Below are positions 1-11,539 of a stretch of 64,000 bases of DNA, piece by piece. The position numbers and the translations under genes were made by a program. Source of the stretch: a bacterium (GTDB lineage: Bacteria > Electryoneota > RPQS01); assembly GCA_016703065.1 (NCBI GenBank), contig JADJCU010000001.1, positions 1 to 64,000 of the forward strand. Direction: 5' to 3'. Under the pieces are notes generated by a model. That model worked only from the letters and a program-made list of their open reading frames with translations, was not told where the DNA came from and did no database searches. Within the stretch, counting starts at the first letter, position 1. Every line of letters begins with the position of its first letter.

Positions 1-1918
1 GTAATGGTGCGGCGCCAACCCGCTGGAACTGACTTGATGAAGAAGCTCGCGGAGAAGATCCACAAGGTGCGATGGTCTTCCTGAAAGCGGAGTATAAGAT
101 CCTGTCCGTGTTTATCGTACTGGTATCGGCGCTGCTCTATTTCTTTCATCCGAATCCTGAGACGGCCTACGCGTTTATCGTCGGGGCAGGCTGCTCGATG
201 CTGGCCGGGTACATCGGAATGAATGCAGCCACAATTGCCAACGTGCGCACGACCTGGGCGGCCAAAGAGAAGGGGGCAAGGGCCGCGCTCCTTATGGCTT
301 TCTCCGGCGGAGCGGTGATGGGGCTTGCGGTGGCTTCGCTGGGCTTGATTGGCTTAGGAGGACTGTTCTACGTTTTTGCGACTGACCCAAACGTACAAGT
401 CCAAGATGCTCTGGTTGGAATGTCCATGGGTGCATCCTCAATTGCGCTGTTCGCACGTGTAGGCGGGGGCATTTTCACCAAGGCGGCAGATGTTGGCGCT
501 GACCTCGTGGGGAAGATGGAGTTCAACCTGAATGAGGACGATCCGCGTAATCCGGCGGTGATTGCCGATAACGTTGGCGACAACGTGGGTGATACTGCCG
601 GAATGGGCGCTGATTTGTTCGAGAGTTATGTCGGTTCGATTGTCGCGGCGATTGCGATAGCGGGCACGGGCGCCGCCTACGCTGCGCAGAAGTTGGCGTA
701 CATGAGTTATCCGATGTATCTCGCTGTGGCGGGATTGGTCGCATCCATCATCGGAATTTTGCCGTTCGTTTCTTTCAAAAGGCAATCCCGCCCGTGCTTC
801 TTGCCGGAACGATGATTGCCGGGGCTGCTGTTTTTGATCTTTGGTTTCTTTGTGACGGACGAACTTGGTTTGCATCTCGGAGTCTATTGGGCGATGCTCT
901 CAGGCTCCGTCGTCGGCGCATTGATTGGCCGCATTACAGAGTATTATACTTCGGGTGGACCTGTTTACAAAATTGCCAAGGCCTCCACGACAGGAGCCGC
1001 GACGACGATTATTACGGGAGTTGCAGTTGGTCTCGAGTCCGTTGCAATTCCGATCATTTTGATTGGCGGCGCGATTTGGGTGAGTCATCATTTCGCGGAT
1101 CTCTACGGGATTGCGATTGCCGGAATGGGTATGCTTGCAACGGTGGGAATCGTGATGGCCGTGGATGCATACGGGCCGATTGCAGATAATGCGGGTGGAA
1201 TCTCAGAGCAAGCGGGGCTTGGCCCCGAAGTTCGCAAAATTACCGATAAGCTCGACAGTCTCGGCAACACGACAGCAGCAATTGGTAAAGGCTTCGCGAT
1301 TGGATCTGCCGCGCTGGCGGCACTTGCGTTGTTCTCTGCCTACACGACCGCGGTTGGGATTGACTCAATCAATCTTGTTGATGCAAATGTCGTCATCGGG
1401 TTGCTGTTGGGTGGCATGATGGCCTTCTGGATCGGCGCTCTGACGATGACAGCAGTAGGTCGCGCCGCAGGGCTATGGTAAGCGAAGTGCGCCGCCAATT
1501 CACGGAAATCCGAGGGCTTTTGGAAGGCAAAGCGGAACCGGATATCGAGCGTTGCGTGGCGATCTCTACGCGAGGCGCATTGCGCGAAATGATTCTGCCG
1601 GGGCTGTCTGCAGTGATTGCCCCGATCTTGATCGGTTTCACACTTGGGCCGCAAGCATTGGGCGGTTTCTTAGCGGGTGCGACATTGGCGGGGGTGCTGC
1701 TGGCGCTGTTCATGGCCAATGCAGGTGGCGCATGGGACAATGCGAAGAAGTACATCGAATCCGGCGAGTACGGTGGCAAAGGATCAGATGCGCATAAGGC
1801 CGCAGTCGTCGGCGACACTGTTGGCGATCCATTCAAAGACACGACCGGTCCCTCAATGAACATCTTGATCAAACTGATGGCAATTGTTGCTCTGGTGCTC
1901 GCGCCAATGCTGAAGTAG
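1..1918 (+). CDS. hppA: Membrane-bound ion-pumping pyrophosphatase, 5' end outside window
   Basis: Hydrolyses cytoplasmic pyrophosphate and pumps H+ and/or Na+ across the inner membrane. The substrate-site motif DNVGDNVGD lies near nt 568-594, preceded by EDDPRNP, and a second conserved stretch, [15 protein letters not shown], lies near nt 1164-1208. The protein is made of many hydrophobic helices. The segment GNTTAA (about nt 1263-1280) has Ala where K+-independent enzymes carry Lys, so family knowledge predicts a K+-dependent enzyme; whether it moves Na+, H+ or both is open. The reading frame slips near 70, 780, 825 and 1475, each time resuming at once with the expected family sequence, which points to sequence errors rather than decay. 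The gene starts upstream of the window. A hairpin follows the stop directly. Confidence 0.95.
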
Positions 1919-1940
1919 TCTAATTCAGCAGGAAAATTGA

Positions 1941-1967
1941 AACGGGCGACCAAGTTGGTCGCCCGTT
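1941..1967. terminator. Bidirectional terminator between convergent genes
   Basis: Near-perfect palindrome with arms AACGGGCGACCAA and TTGGTCGCCCGTT, followed by TTCTT on the plus strand and preceded by an A-rich run that serves the minus strand. It lies between the convergent hppA and metal-transporter permease genes and can end both transcripts. Confidence 0.85.
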
Positions 1968-1970
1968 TTC

Positions 1971-2777
1971 TTATTGCGGTTTGCGCGCGAAGAGTCGCGC
2001 ACCCAAGAATACTCCGAACAAGAGCAGAACGATGATTGGCCCGGGCGACAGATCGTAGTTGACCGCAGTCGCCGCGCCGATCAAGGATGTTGCTCCAGCC
2101 AGAATAATTGACCAGACAACAACGGATGATGCGCGATTGCTGAACAGACCGGCGGTTGCAGAGGGGATAACCAGTAATGCACCTACCAACAGGACTCCTG
2201 CGATTTTCATGGCAAGCGCAATCGTGATAGCAAGAATTGCAAGGCTTCCCAAATGCATCAGCTTCACAGGTAATCCTGCTACTTGCGCACCTTCGGGATC
2301 AAAAAGAAACAGCAGTATCTGCTTCCAGTAGACACCGAGCAATGTAATCACGGTTACTGCGAGGGCGGCAAGGAAATAGATATCACCCACGTGCACCTGA
2401 GTAAGCAGGCCGACCAGAAACTCTTCTAAGTGTCCGCCGCCACAATCGTCATCATGCATCTGATCATGCACACTCGAAAGCAGGAGGCCGAATGCAACCG
2501 CAGCAGAGAGCATAATCCCAATCGCACTATCGGACGAAATATCGTCACGCTTAGGCAGCAAACCGACACCGAGGCTAAAGAGCAGAGCAGTAAGCAATGC
2601 AATCGGAAACACGGGCCAATGAAAATACAGAGCAAGCCCGACACCTGCGATCATCCCGTGCGAAGCGCCGTGGCCCATGAAGGCGAGTCTACGATGCACG
2701 ACCAGAAACGATTGCGCCCCGCAGGAAATGCCGAGCAGCAAGGCGACAATTAAGATGGGGAAGTTATCAGTGCTCAT
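1971..2777 (-). CDS. Metal ABC transporter permease (ZnuB/MntB type)
   Basis: Inner-membrane permease of the ABC-3 family that imports zinc or manganese together with the ATPase encoded just upstream. The intact 268-residue frame, a normal length for the family, has seven to eight hydrophobic helices. The motif GHGASHG near residue 35 and a conserved DPEGAQVAG segment near residue 165 are typical. A loop near residues 105-117 is unusually rich in His and Asp ([13 protein letters not shown]), a plausible metal-collecting loop. The start overlaps the ATPase stop by 11 nt, implying translational coupling. No periplasmic binding protein gene is next to it. The metal (Zn or Mn) cannot be decided from sequence. 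Confidence 0.9.
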   Translation of the reverse strand: MSTDNFPILIVALLLGISCGAQSFLVVHRRLAFMGHGASHGMIAGVGLALYFHWPVFPIALLTALLFSLGVGLLPKRDDISSDSAIGIMLSAAVAFGLLLSSVHDQMHDDDCGGGHLEEFLVGLLTQVHVGDIYFLAALAVTVITLLGVYWKQILLFLFDPEGAQVAGLPVKLMHLGSLAILAITIALAMKIAGVLLVGALLVIPSATAGLFSNRASSVVVWSIILAGATSLIGAATAVNYDLSPGPIIVLLLFGVFLGARLFARKPQ

Positions 2778-3540
2778 GTTTGCCTACCACCATATGCGGG
2801 AGCGAATGATCATGAAACACGAGCTTTGCCGGACACCCATAAGTTTTCTCGACGTCCTCACTCGACAAATTCTCCGGGCTATCATGAAAATGCAGTCCTA
2901 CATTCAAACACGCGAGCCGGTCACAAATCGGGGAAATTGCTCCGACATCGTGCGACACAAGAATCACCGTAAGCGTGCGTTCCTTGCGCCAATCTGCCAG
3001 CCACTCATTTAACTGGTCTTGTCCGTGCGCATCAACCCGACCGTGGGTTCATCAAGCAACAGCAATTCAGGTTCATGCACAGCGCGCGTGCAATTAAGAC
3101 GCGCTGCTTCTGTCCGCCGGAAGGTGTCCACCAAATGCGTTCGGCTTGCCCAAGCATTCCGACTCGTTCAAGCGCGCACGATGCGTCTTTTGAGTTGCTC
3201 TGTTTAGAAAGACTCGGCAACCCACGCGCAAGCAATCCCATTGCAACGACTTGCTCAGCGGAGACGGGAAAGCGCGTGGTAAACTCGCGCTGTTGTGGCA
3301 CGTGCCCAACTTTGCAGCGCCAATTCACACCCGTAACCGGGTCTTCACCAAACACGCGAACAGTACCTGAAGCGGGCTGCTCGAGACCAAGTAGCAATTT
3401 CAACAGCGTGGATTTGCCGCCTCCGTTCGGTCCGATCAACCCGACAAACACACCCGCTTCAATCTCCAGTGAAACGTGTTCAAGCGCGGAGTGGAGCCAT
3501 AACGAAAGGTGACGTCGGAAAGCGAAATGATATGATTCAT
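2767..3540 (-). CDS. Metal ABC transporter ATPase (ZnuC/MntA type), frame broken
   Basis: ATP-binding subunit that powers the adjacent permease. The start at 3540 gives MNHIISLSDVTFRYGS, followed by Walker A GPNGGGKST, a Q-loop (VPQQREF), the signature SGGQKQR, Walker B with LLLLDEPTVG, and the switch LVSHDVG. The His-rich end (GKHEH) is common in zinc transporters. The frame slips near 3450-3490, near 3200 and near 3035, each within or beside short homopolymers, while the motif order stays intact. The gene follows the EamA gene by 4 nt and overlaps the permease by 11 nt, so the three form one minus-strand operon. Confidence 0.85.
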
Positions 3541-3544
3541 AGTA

Positions 3545-4440
3545 TTAATCTCGCGAAGGCTCCGCAATTGCGGGGGTTCGCGGTTCAAGAACGACGACAA
3601 GAATACACAGGACGATTAATGCCGCGCCAAGCAGCGTCCAGCCAATTGGAACTTCACCAAATATGAACCAGCCGAGCAGTGTTGCGCCGACGGGTTCACC
3701 GAGAATCGCGGCTGAAACGACAAAAGCTGGAAGATGTCCAACTGAGAAATTCAAAAGCGTGGGGCCGATCAGCGTCGGAATCAGTGCAAGCATAAATAGC
3801 GCTGTCCAGCTCTCGGTGCTGAAACCCGTCAGTGAATTGCCTGTAACGAACGCAAGCAATAGGAGGAACAGCGATCCGCTGACGTGCAAGACCAGCATGA
3901 AGGGGACCAGCGGAGTGGTTTGCCGAAACTTGCGCGCGAACAGGACAAAGATTGCCGCGAGCACCGAAGCCGCAAGTGCCAAAGATTCCCGGTCAGCGCC
4001 GCGTCACTGCTGCCGCCTCCAAAAGTAATCGCACCCATCCCCACAACTGCACCGATAATCGCCAACAGACTCCGGAGACTTACGCGCTCCTTCAAAAAGA
4101 TGTAACCCAAGAACGCCGTGAAGATCGGTTGTGTACACGTCAGAAACGTAGAAGCCGCGATCAAAGTATAACTTAGGCTGGTGATGAAGCAGATCTGATG
4201 CGTGGCGATGATTACGGTCACTCCGGCAATTTGAGCGACCTTTTTGAGACCCATTGCGCGCAATCCCTGCCTGACTGAGGGAGCAAACAGGGCAAACAGG
4301 AAGATTATTGCACAAAACCCGCCTCGCCAGAAAGCTGCCGCCATGGGTGGGACGTCAGCGGAGCGCACGAAAATCGCCGCAGTCGAGACGGCCAAAATGG
4401 CAGGAAGGAGGGCAGCCTTGGCCCGGGCGATATATTTCAT
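3545..4440 (-). CDS. EamA/DMT-family permease, one frame slip
   Basis: Inner-membrane transporter of the drug/metabolite superfamily; exporters of amino acids or other small metabolites are typical, and the substrate here is unknown. The merged product is about 298 residues with ten hydrophobic helices in two EamA repeats. The first repeat contains FWRGGFCAIIF and the second contains PTLIGPTLLNFSV and GEPVGATLLGWFIFGE. A frame slip near 3980 splits the second repeat, but sequence on both sides is normal for the family. It is the first gene of the minus-strand operon with the metal transporter; the 4-nt spacing suggests cotranscription rather than a shared function. Confidence 0.85.
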
Positions 4441-4615
4441 GCAGGAGGGGGCAAATTGGACCTGTCACAGGGCTTGCACGCTCTGAATTTGGCAGGTTCC
4501 AGCCCGTAAGTTTAGAAAATATACAAAAGCAGCGCGAGATTCACAATCCATCTCGTCGCTCGGGGTGGGCTACTTGTGCTTGCAAGAGGTTGTATTTTTT
4601 GATATTTTGAGGATT

Positions 4616-5820
4616 ATGACGATGAAGCTCAGCGCAATTCTCGTGTGGGCGCTCTTGTGCCTAAGTTCGGTCGGGTTTAGCCAGAACCTGCTGGTGCGGG
4701 GAAGTGTTCCCTTAACCCCGCGCGAAGATGTTGCAATCGTGGGTACGCAGGCTTTTGCGGTCGGAGCAAATTCGTTCACGATCGTTTCGTTCACGAACCC
4801 GGCTTCGCCCAGTGTGGTACGGACAGTGTCGCCCGGCGTGGGGACCCTTTCAGCCGTAGCGGTGCGTGGAGACTTTGCCTATTGCGCTGGTCAAAGCAAC
4901 GGCGTGGTGGTAATTGACATTGACAATGCTGCGTCGCCATCGTGGGTGCGCAATGTGCAGGCAGCCGCACCGATCAGAGATGTCGCGGTAGGCGATACAT
5001 TTCTGGCTGCGGCCACGGGTTTGAACGTGACGTTATACGGTTTGAGCGATCCCGATCAACCGCATCTCCTGGCTGCCTTCGGACGCGCAGCAAATCGCGT
5101 GGTGATTGAAGCACCGAGCCACAAGATTCACTGTGCAGGCACGACAGGCGCGTTTGTTCTGACGTGGAGCGTGAATCAGGGCAATGTTACATTGAGTGAG
5201 GATGACGAATACGGTTCAACGGAATACACCAACGTTTCTCTCGCTTACGAGTATGTGAATTTCGCACAAGGGTTGCAGTTCACCGCACTTCATCCCAATA
5301 ACTATTCGCTCGCCGGACAATACGGCGCTGCCGGACAGATTCGCGGGCTTGCATCGGGATCAGACTTTTCATTAATTGGATTGGCAACGGGCGGGGTCGA
5401 GTACCTTGTCCAGACCGGTAACGCTCCGCAGTTCTCGAGCTCGGTGCAAGCGACCGGCGGAGTCAACGCGCTTGCCGTGTCACAGGATGATCATTGGGTT
5501 TTGGCTGCGACGACTGCCGGAGTGACGGTAATTGAGAATTCACCGCTGGACGCAGACGACCCGCTGCCAGTGCCACATGAATTCTCCCTCAGTGCGTATC
5601 CGAATCCGTTTAACGGCAGCACGACCGTAACGCTTGTCGGAACTCTGCGGGAAGCGGCAGAGCTAACGGTATATGATGTAATCGGACGCGAAGTGCTTAA
5701 AGGCGCGCTTAAGTCTTCAACTCAGTTGGACTTTTCGAAGCTGAGCGCGGGAAGCTATCTGGTCAAGGTAAGCTCACCTGAAGCCGGATCGCGCCCTTGC
5801 GCGTGATCTATTTGCCTTAG
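4616..5820 (+). CDS. Secreted LVIVD-repeat propeller protein with type-IX-like sorting domain
   Basis: Exported protein of unknown function. ATG 4616 (or 4622) follows GAGG and begins a clear signal peptide ending near GFSQN. The body consists of about six LVIVD-type repeats (for example VAVRGDFAYCAG... GVVVIDIDN), predicted to fold into a beta-propeller. The last ~85 residues hold YPNPFNGSTT, LTVYDVIGREV and LSAGSYLVKV, the hallmark of the FCB-group C-terminal sorting domain used by the type IX system. A frame slip near 5790 gives a false stop at 5806; the alternative frame ends with PLRVIYLP at 5820, matching the usual end of this domain. Function could be surface binding; no catalytic motif is seen. 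Confidence 0.8.
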
Positions 5821-5943
5821 TTTATCGGCGGGCAACGGCTCGTAGATTTGATTCACTTCTCTTCACGGAATTGTCAACCGCGCAATTCACACGCACCACA
5901 GGCGCTCGCTTGCGGGTAATTCACATTCCAATTCTTCCCTGCC

Positions 5944-6277
5944 ATGCACTTCCTCCAACTATTGGTCGAGGCGTTGCTCTACTATCTGGCTTGTTCATTG
6001 TTGTCCAAGCGAGAAGAGGCGCCGGGTTTTCTGCGCGTCATGTTTGTCGTGCTCGCATTGGCTTTCGTGTCAGGCGGAGTCAACGCGATCCTGCCGAATT
6101 TCTGGGTTTCGAGGCGCGATTATCGCAGTGATTAATTTCTTCATTCTCTGGCTCGGCCTGGGCATCGGACTGATTCGCACGATTCTCGCGCTGATCGCGG
6201 TCATGCTCTTGCGTTCGCTCTTGCAATACTATTTCGGACCGACGGGCCAGGGTCCGCTTTGTTCACCTAAGAAATGA
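5944..6277 (+). CDS. Small membrane protein, unknown, one frame slip
   Basis: I do not recognise the family. The conceptual product of about 110 residues has three hydrophobic helices: residues ~3-20, then RVMFVVLALAFVSGG, then a long C-terminal stretch (INFFILWLGLGIGLIRTILALIAVMLLRSLLQ). A frame slip near 6110 separates the first two helices from the third, and the character of the sequence is the same on both sides. It overlaps the start of the next exported protein by 4 nt, so they are probably cotranscribed. Confidence 0.5.
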
Positions 6278-7497
6278 TACGAATTCTCACACTTCTGCTG
6301 TTTTTGGAAACTGCGTTCGGCGCCAAACTCACCCAGCGCAGTTTTCTTGTTTCGTTTCCCGACATTGCTTACGATGAAAAGCAGGTTGTGTTTGCGAATA
6401 GCGAATGGGCTGCGATCTATTCGAGTCAGGCCGGAGCGATGTTCACTGTCCCACGCGATTCCATGCAAGGGCTAACCCTGGCCATGACCGGGCGCGAATG
6501 CAGAGAGTTCGTTGGCAACGCTACATTCTCTTGCAGCCCAATTCGCGGGAACACTCTGGTAAAGCAGGATGTCTTCGGTAACGAAGACAAAGTACTTCCA
6601 TTGCCAAGCGCACGCGCTCTAACAGCACTGTCTGACGCTTGGCACATGATGAGTCTGACGGCAGGAGATGTCCAAGAGGAAATCGGACCGCTCTATGCAC
6701 AAGGCGAGCGTATCTGGTTTGGGTTGATCGCGTATCACGGCAGCGGTCAGGATCCGATTGCCGGGTTGGGCTGGTATGATACGCGGCTTGACCAATTTGG
6801 GCGCGTATACAGTGATGCGTTGGCGGATGTCGCACCGAAATGGTTGGGTGCGCGACAGGACACGGTGTGGATGCTCTGTAAACCAATTGACGGCAAACAG
6901 ACTAGCAAGCTGATCGGCTATTCAATTTATGACGCAACAATCGCGCTGCTCGATCCGCGGGCCGCAGGTGTACCCGGTGATACAATTCTGAACACCGCGA
7001 TCTGGCGCGACGCAATGCTGATCACAACTGAACAAGCCGTAAGTGTTTGGCCACAAGGCAACAAACCGTGGGTCTGGCAAACGGATGCCTACGCGTCGCG
7101 GGATTCCGCTTGGCTGCAATTCGTGACCTTTGATTTGGAAAACGGAATCGTCACTCCCGATGGCGATTTCTTCCCGTTAATCCCGAACCAGCCGGCACAG
7201 GCGTTTGCCGTCATTGGCAACTGGATCGAACTCTTGACGCCGCGCGGAATTGAAGCAACCATGTATCGCACGCGATGGGACGACCGCCAGGACGTCTTGA
7301 CGAAGTTTGATTGGGGCTGCGGAAACAATGTTTGCCCGGCGCGTGTAAAAATTGTCGTCAAGGGTGAAGATAAAGAGATGGACCTGCTCGATACACCGCT
7401 TGTGTATATCGAAGGAAATTCCTCACGGGTGCGCGTCGGCATGCAAGCCGGTTGGATTCCGCTCGATCAGGTCGTCCCTGTCCTCATGAAGAAATAG
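6274..7497 (+). CDS. Exported protein of unknown function, 407 aa
   Basis: Intact frame with an N-terminal signal peptide (MIRILTLLLFLETAFGA). The rest is beta-rich with regularly spaced Trp and Gly residues, which suggests repeats of a propeller-like fold, and the last ~50 residues resemble a small SH3-like barrel (VRVGMQAGWIPLDQVV). I recognise no catalytic motif and no named family. It starts inside the previous small membrane-protein gene and is followed 14 nt later by an OmpA-type gene, so it belongs to a run of cell-envelope genes. Periplasmic or outer-membrane location is inferred. Confidence 0.65.
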   Translation: MIRILTLLLFLETAFGAKLTQRSFLVSFPDIAYDEKQVVFANSEWAAIYSSQAGAMFTVPRDSMQGLTLAMTGRECREFVGNATFSCSPIRGNTLVKQDVFGNEDKVLPLPSARALTALSDAWHMMSLTAGDVQEEIGPLYAQGERIWFGLIAYHGSGQDPIAGLGWYDTRLDQFGRVYSDALADVAPKWLGARQDTVWMLCKPIDGKQTSKLIGYSIYDATIALLDPRAAGVPGDTILNTAIWRDAMLITTEQAVSVWPQGNKPWVWQTDAYASRDSAWLQFVTFDLENGIVTPDGDFFPLIPNQPAQAFAVIGNWIELLTPRGIEATMYRTRWDDRQDVLTKFDWGCGNNVCPARVKIVVKGEDKEMDLLDTPLVYIEGNSSRVRVGMQAGWIPLDQVVPVLMKK

Positions 7498-7511
7498 AAC
7501 AACTTTAGGAT

Positions 7512-8995
7512 ATGCACTTGCTCAAATCTCATCTCGTAATGTTTGTCCTATTGGCGCTGTCGCTCGTAGCCTTCGCTCAACCGGCAGTTACTATCGAGGA
7601 CCTCTTCATCGGAGCGGAAACCGCCCTTGCGCTGGCCAAGACCGACGGGACAAGTCTCTTGTCACCACGCCGTGTGACCAAGGCCGAGAATCTTTGCATG
7701 AAGCGCGTAAACAAATAGAGCAGCCGGGCAACGAGCAACTGGTGAGATTGAATCTGGAAAGCGCGTTGGAATCGCTTGAGACGGCGACGGCAAGCACTGC
7801 TCAGGTAAGAGAGCGCTTGAAAACCGTGCTCGAAGCGCGCGCTGCAGCTGTTGAGGTGGGCGCCGATAAGAGCAATCTTCCGGCGTGGCAGCAAGCCGAA
7901 CGTGGACTGACGGAAATGGCGGGGTCAATTGAGAGCGGTCGGGACGCTGAAGTGGACGGTTTACGCGAACTGATGGCGCAGCAATTCTGGACAGCACGCC
8001 GCGACGCGCTGCGCGACAAATTGCTTTCTGTTGCCAAGAGTGAGATTCTTGCGGCCGAGAGTGCGGGCTGCGATCAACAATTTCCGACTCTGATGGCGCG
8101 TGCACGGCAAGCGATGTCCCGCGCAGAAACACAACTTGCACAAGAAAGCCTTGAAGAAAGTCGCAAGGCCGCAGACGAAGCAGCCTTTCATGCTCGCCAC
8201 GCCTCGGGGCAGATGAAATATATCGCTGCGACAAGGCAAGAGCGCTCGCCCGATGAAGCCTTGTTGTTGCCGTATGACGATCTGCTGGAACTAATGGCTG
8301 CAGCGTGGGGCGATTCAATCGAATTTGGACAGGGCGGCGCGGCAGCGGGTGAGAACTTCAAGAGGATATATCAACGCGGCCTTGCGCAAGACGTCGCGGA
8401 ACGCGATTCAATTGAGCGCGCGGCTAAAATTGCCCACACGAGTATGGAACAAACACTGAGCGAGATGCAAACCCGTTTCGCAGACGTGCAGAATCAGATT
8501 ATTGAACATGAACAGAGAGTATTAGATATTCAGGCGGAGCGCGACATCGCAGTGAGTCGCTTGCGCAAAAATGAATTGACCGCTCAGCGGGTGCAGCTTG
8601 CGCAGACTGCCTTTGATCCGGGCGATGCCGTGGTTTACCAAACGATGGAGGGCCATGTCGTTATTCATCTCTACGGTCTAAAATTCAGCAGCGGTCAAGC
8701 AACATTAGGGAAGGATCAGCGCTCTATCCTAACGAAGGCCGCTGAAGCCATCGCGGTCTTCCCGGATATCAAGGTCGTAGTCGAAGGTCATACGGACGAC
8801 GAAGGTTCCGAGGATTCAAACCTCGAATTGTCAGAACAACGCGCCGCTGCCGTCGGCGAAGCCCTGAGCAAGGAACTGCCCGAGTCAACCGCTCTGACGA
8901 CTGTCGGCAAAGGTGAAAGCAGCCCGATTGCTTCCAACAAGAGCGCTCGCGGCAAAGCCTTGAATCGCCGGATAGATTTGGTGCTCCTCCCCTAA
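7512..8995 (+). CDS. OmpA-family peptidoglycan-associated protein with long coiled-coil stalk
   Basis: Envelope protein that probably tethers the outer membrane or an envelope complex to peptidoglycan. A signal peptide (MHLLKSHLVMFVLLALSLVAFAQ) is followed by about 300 residues of Ala/Glu/Arg-rich helix with heptad character, and then an OmpA C-terminal domain with GLKFSSGQATL, VVVEGHTDDEGSEDSN, LSEQRAAAV and ARGKALNRRIDLVL. This last block holds the Asp and Arg that bind diaminopimelate in the family. A frame slip near 7690 (loss of one T) divides the signal peptide from the stalk. The long stalk is unusual compared with barrel-type OmpA and is more like LbtU/YiaD-type proteins. Confidence 0.85.
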
Positions 8996-9015
8996 GCCGC
9001 AAAGGCACGACAAGC

Positions 9016-11521
9016 ATGCGCAGACTTATTGTATTATTGATGATCTTATTTGCGACCCAGGTTGTCGCCGAGGGCCGCGATCCGTTGCTCTGAATTACGG
9101 ACAAGGAATTCTTGAGACCTCCTCCACTGCTGGGACATATATGGGAGCGTTAGGTTCCCATTGGAATCCTGCGGGTTGGGCTACGATGTCAAAGGGTGAA
9201 GCGGTCTTCACGTGGAACGATCGCAGCATCGCGGCCAAGCGCCTGGACAATTGGGGAGTTTTGCTGGGCGGCCATGGCTTTGGAGCGTCCATGCGGCGGA
9301 CTTTGGTTCCGGATGGAACCGAATCGTCGCGCGTGGATGACTATCAAGTTGCAATGGCTGGTGGCGGACGTTCGGACTATTGGGGCGTTTCGTATGGCTG
9401 GGCAAAAGGCCCGAGCGCAAGTGAATTGCGCCAGCAATATTTGACTATTGGAAATCTGACGCGACCCATAAAGTATGTTTCATTGGGCAGCACAGCGACT
9501 TTTGGTCTGCGCAACGGTCGCACGCAAGGACAGATGGATCTCGGCTTGCGTCCGTTTAACGGCTCACACCGCATAACATTTTTCGGTGACGTCGCCGCGA
9601 ACGACAAGGATAATTTCACGACGCTGCAATGGGGCGCTGGGATTGAAGTGATGCCGCTTGACGGTATCCGAATTGCCGGCAAAGTTTCGAAAGTTTTGCC
9701 GAATGATCCTGCACCGTGGTTTACGCTTGGTTTGGCTTCTCGCTCACGCGACAGGTGTTCGTCGCGCCGCACTATGACAACGACTCTGAACGACTCTATA
9801 CAAATTACGCTCTGCGCGTCGGTGAAGTTGAACCGAGTTTCCCCGCCTCGAAGTACATTGACCGTGAAAAACAGGTCGTTGCTGTGGGCATGCGCGGTCA
9901 GTTGACCTATCAAAAGTCGCGTTGGTTTGATCCGGGGAGGCAAAGCCTGTTTGAAACGCTTGAGTGGATTGAAACCGCTAAGAATGATCTTGCGATTGGC
10001 GGAATCGTCCTCAATATGTCCGGGTTTAATTCTTCAACCGAGCTTGCCTGGGAATTGACTGAGAAGCTCAAAGATTTACGCAGAACGGGCAAGAAGGTTT
10101 ACATGTATGTGGATCGCCCGGGTATGACTCAAATGTATATCATGTCGCAAGCGGATTACGTGTGGATGGATCCGGTCGGTGACATCAACATATTCGGGTG
10201 GGTGATGGGCCGGACGTACTATAAAGGGATGTTTGAAAAGCTTGGGTTAGGTGTTGAAGAGTGGCGCTATTTCGAATACAAGTCAGCCTTCGAATCGCTG
10301 GCGCGGACGAATATGTCCGAGAAAGATCGTGAACAGCGACAGGCACTCTTGGATGAATTCAATGCAGCGTGGCTAAAGGGTATTAGTGAAGGTCTTGGTG
10401 TTAATTCCGATTCGGTCATGCTTGCGGTGGATTCGCTGGGAATGGTTTCTGCTCACGAAGCCTATCTCTTTGGCTTGGTAGACTCGTTGGGCCGCTGGGA
10501 CGATGCTCCGGAATTGATCGAAGTTTGGAATGGACAGCGCCCTGAAATCATAGAGCGCCAGGAAATGGTCGAGAGTGAATTTGTTGACCCGCGCTGGGGT
10601 GAATATCCAAAGATCGCGTTGGTATATGCATTGGGAGAATGTGCCTTGGACACCGGGATTCGTGGACGTTACACCTCGAAGTTGTTGCGGCGACTCGCCA
10701 AGAACAAAAATATTGAGGCGGTCGTTTTACGTGTGGATTCACCGGGTGGTGATGGCCTTGCATCGGATTGGGTCGCCGAGCAGATGCGCGTGGTTTCAGA
10801 TGAAAAACCAATGATCGTTTCGCAGGGTCGTCTTGCCGCATCCGGAGGATATTGGATCAGCTCGCCAGCCGATCGTATATTTACGTCTCCGTTTACGATT
10901 ACAGGATCAATCGGCGTGATTGCCGGTTGGATATGGAACGACGGTTTGACAGACAAGACGGGATTGACATTTGACAAAGTTATGGTCGGAAAGCATGCGG
11001 ATTTGGGTTCGGGCGTGATTCTCCCACTGATCGGTGCGGAAATCCCTGATCGTCCGTAGACGATAAGAGGAGCGTGCGAGTCGAGAAACTCATTCGCCGC
11101 AACTATGATGACTTCGTCGGGAATGTTGCTGAAGACCGCTATATGCTGCGAGAAGATGTTGGAAGCGATTGCGCAGGGCAGGGTGTGGGCTGGTCAGGCT
11201 GCGATAGATCGCAAACTCGTGGATGAAATTGGCGGGATGGAGCAGGCGATAGCTTACGCGAAATCGAGTGCCGGAATCCCTGTACACGAGAAAGTCGAGA
11301 TTATTGAATATCCGCGAGCAGAGTGGATCAATTGGGATAGGTTGTTTGCACCTGCGTCGCCGTTAGGGATGGTCGGCTTCCGCTTAGGGCTGTTGTCACA
11401 TCCCGACGCACAGGCGGCTGAAGAGACTCCGTACGGTTTACAGGTAATGCAAGCGTATATCCAGTATCCGGGGCGTCCTTTGTTCATGTTGCCACCGGAA
11501 AATGAACTTAATGAAGAGTAA
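9016..11521 (+). CDS. sppA: SppA-type signal peptide peptidase (S49) with extra N-terminal beta domain
   Basis: Self-contained serine protease that degrades leftover signal peptides. The merged product (~834 residues) has a signal peptide at 9016 (MRRLIVLLMILFATQVVA), about 230 residues of Gly-rich alternating beta pattern resembling outer-membrane barrel strands, then two tandem S49 domains. The Lys of the catalytic dyad is in EYKSAFES (near nt 10278) and the Ser in AASGGYW (near nt 10845), the same order as 67K-type E. coli SppA. Frame slips lie near 9090, 9725, 11055 and 11155. The break at 9725 falls at the junction of the beta domain with the protease, but a barrel-like strand continues across it, so I read one protein. 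The alternative is two adjacent genes. Confidence 0.8.
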
Positions 11522-11539
11522 ATTTTGAGGACTGCTAAA

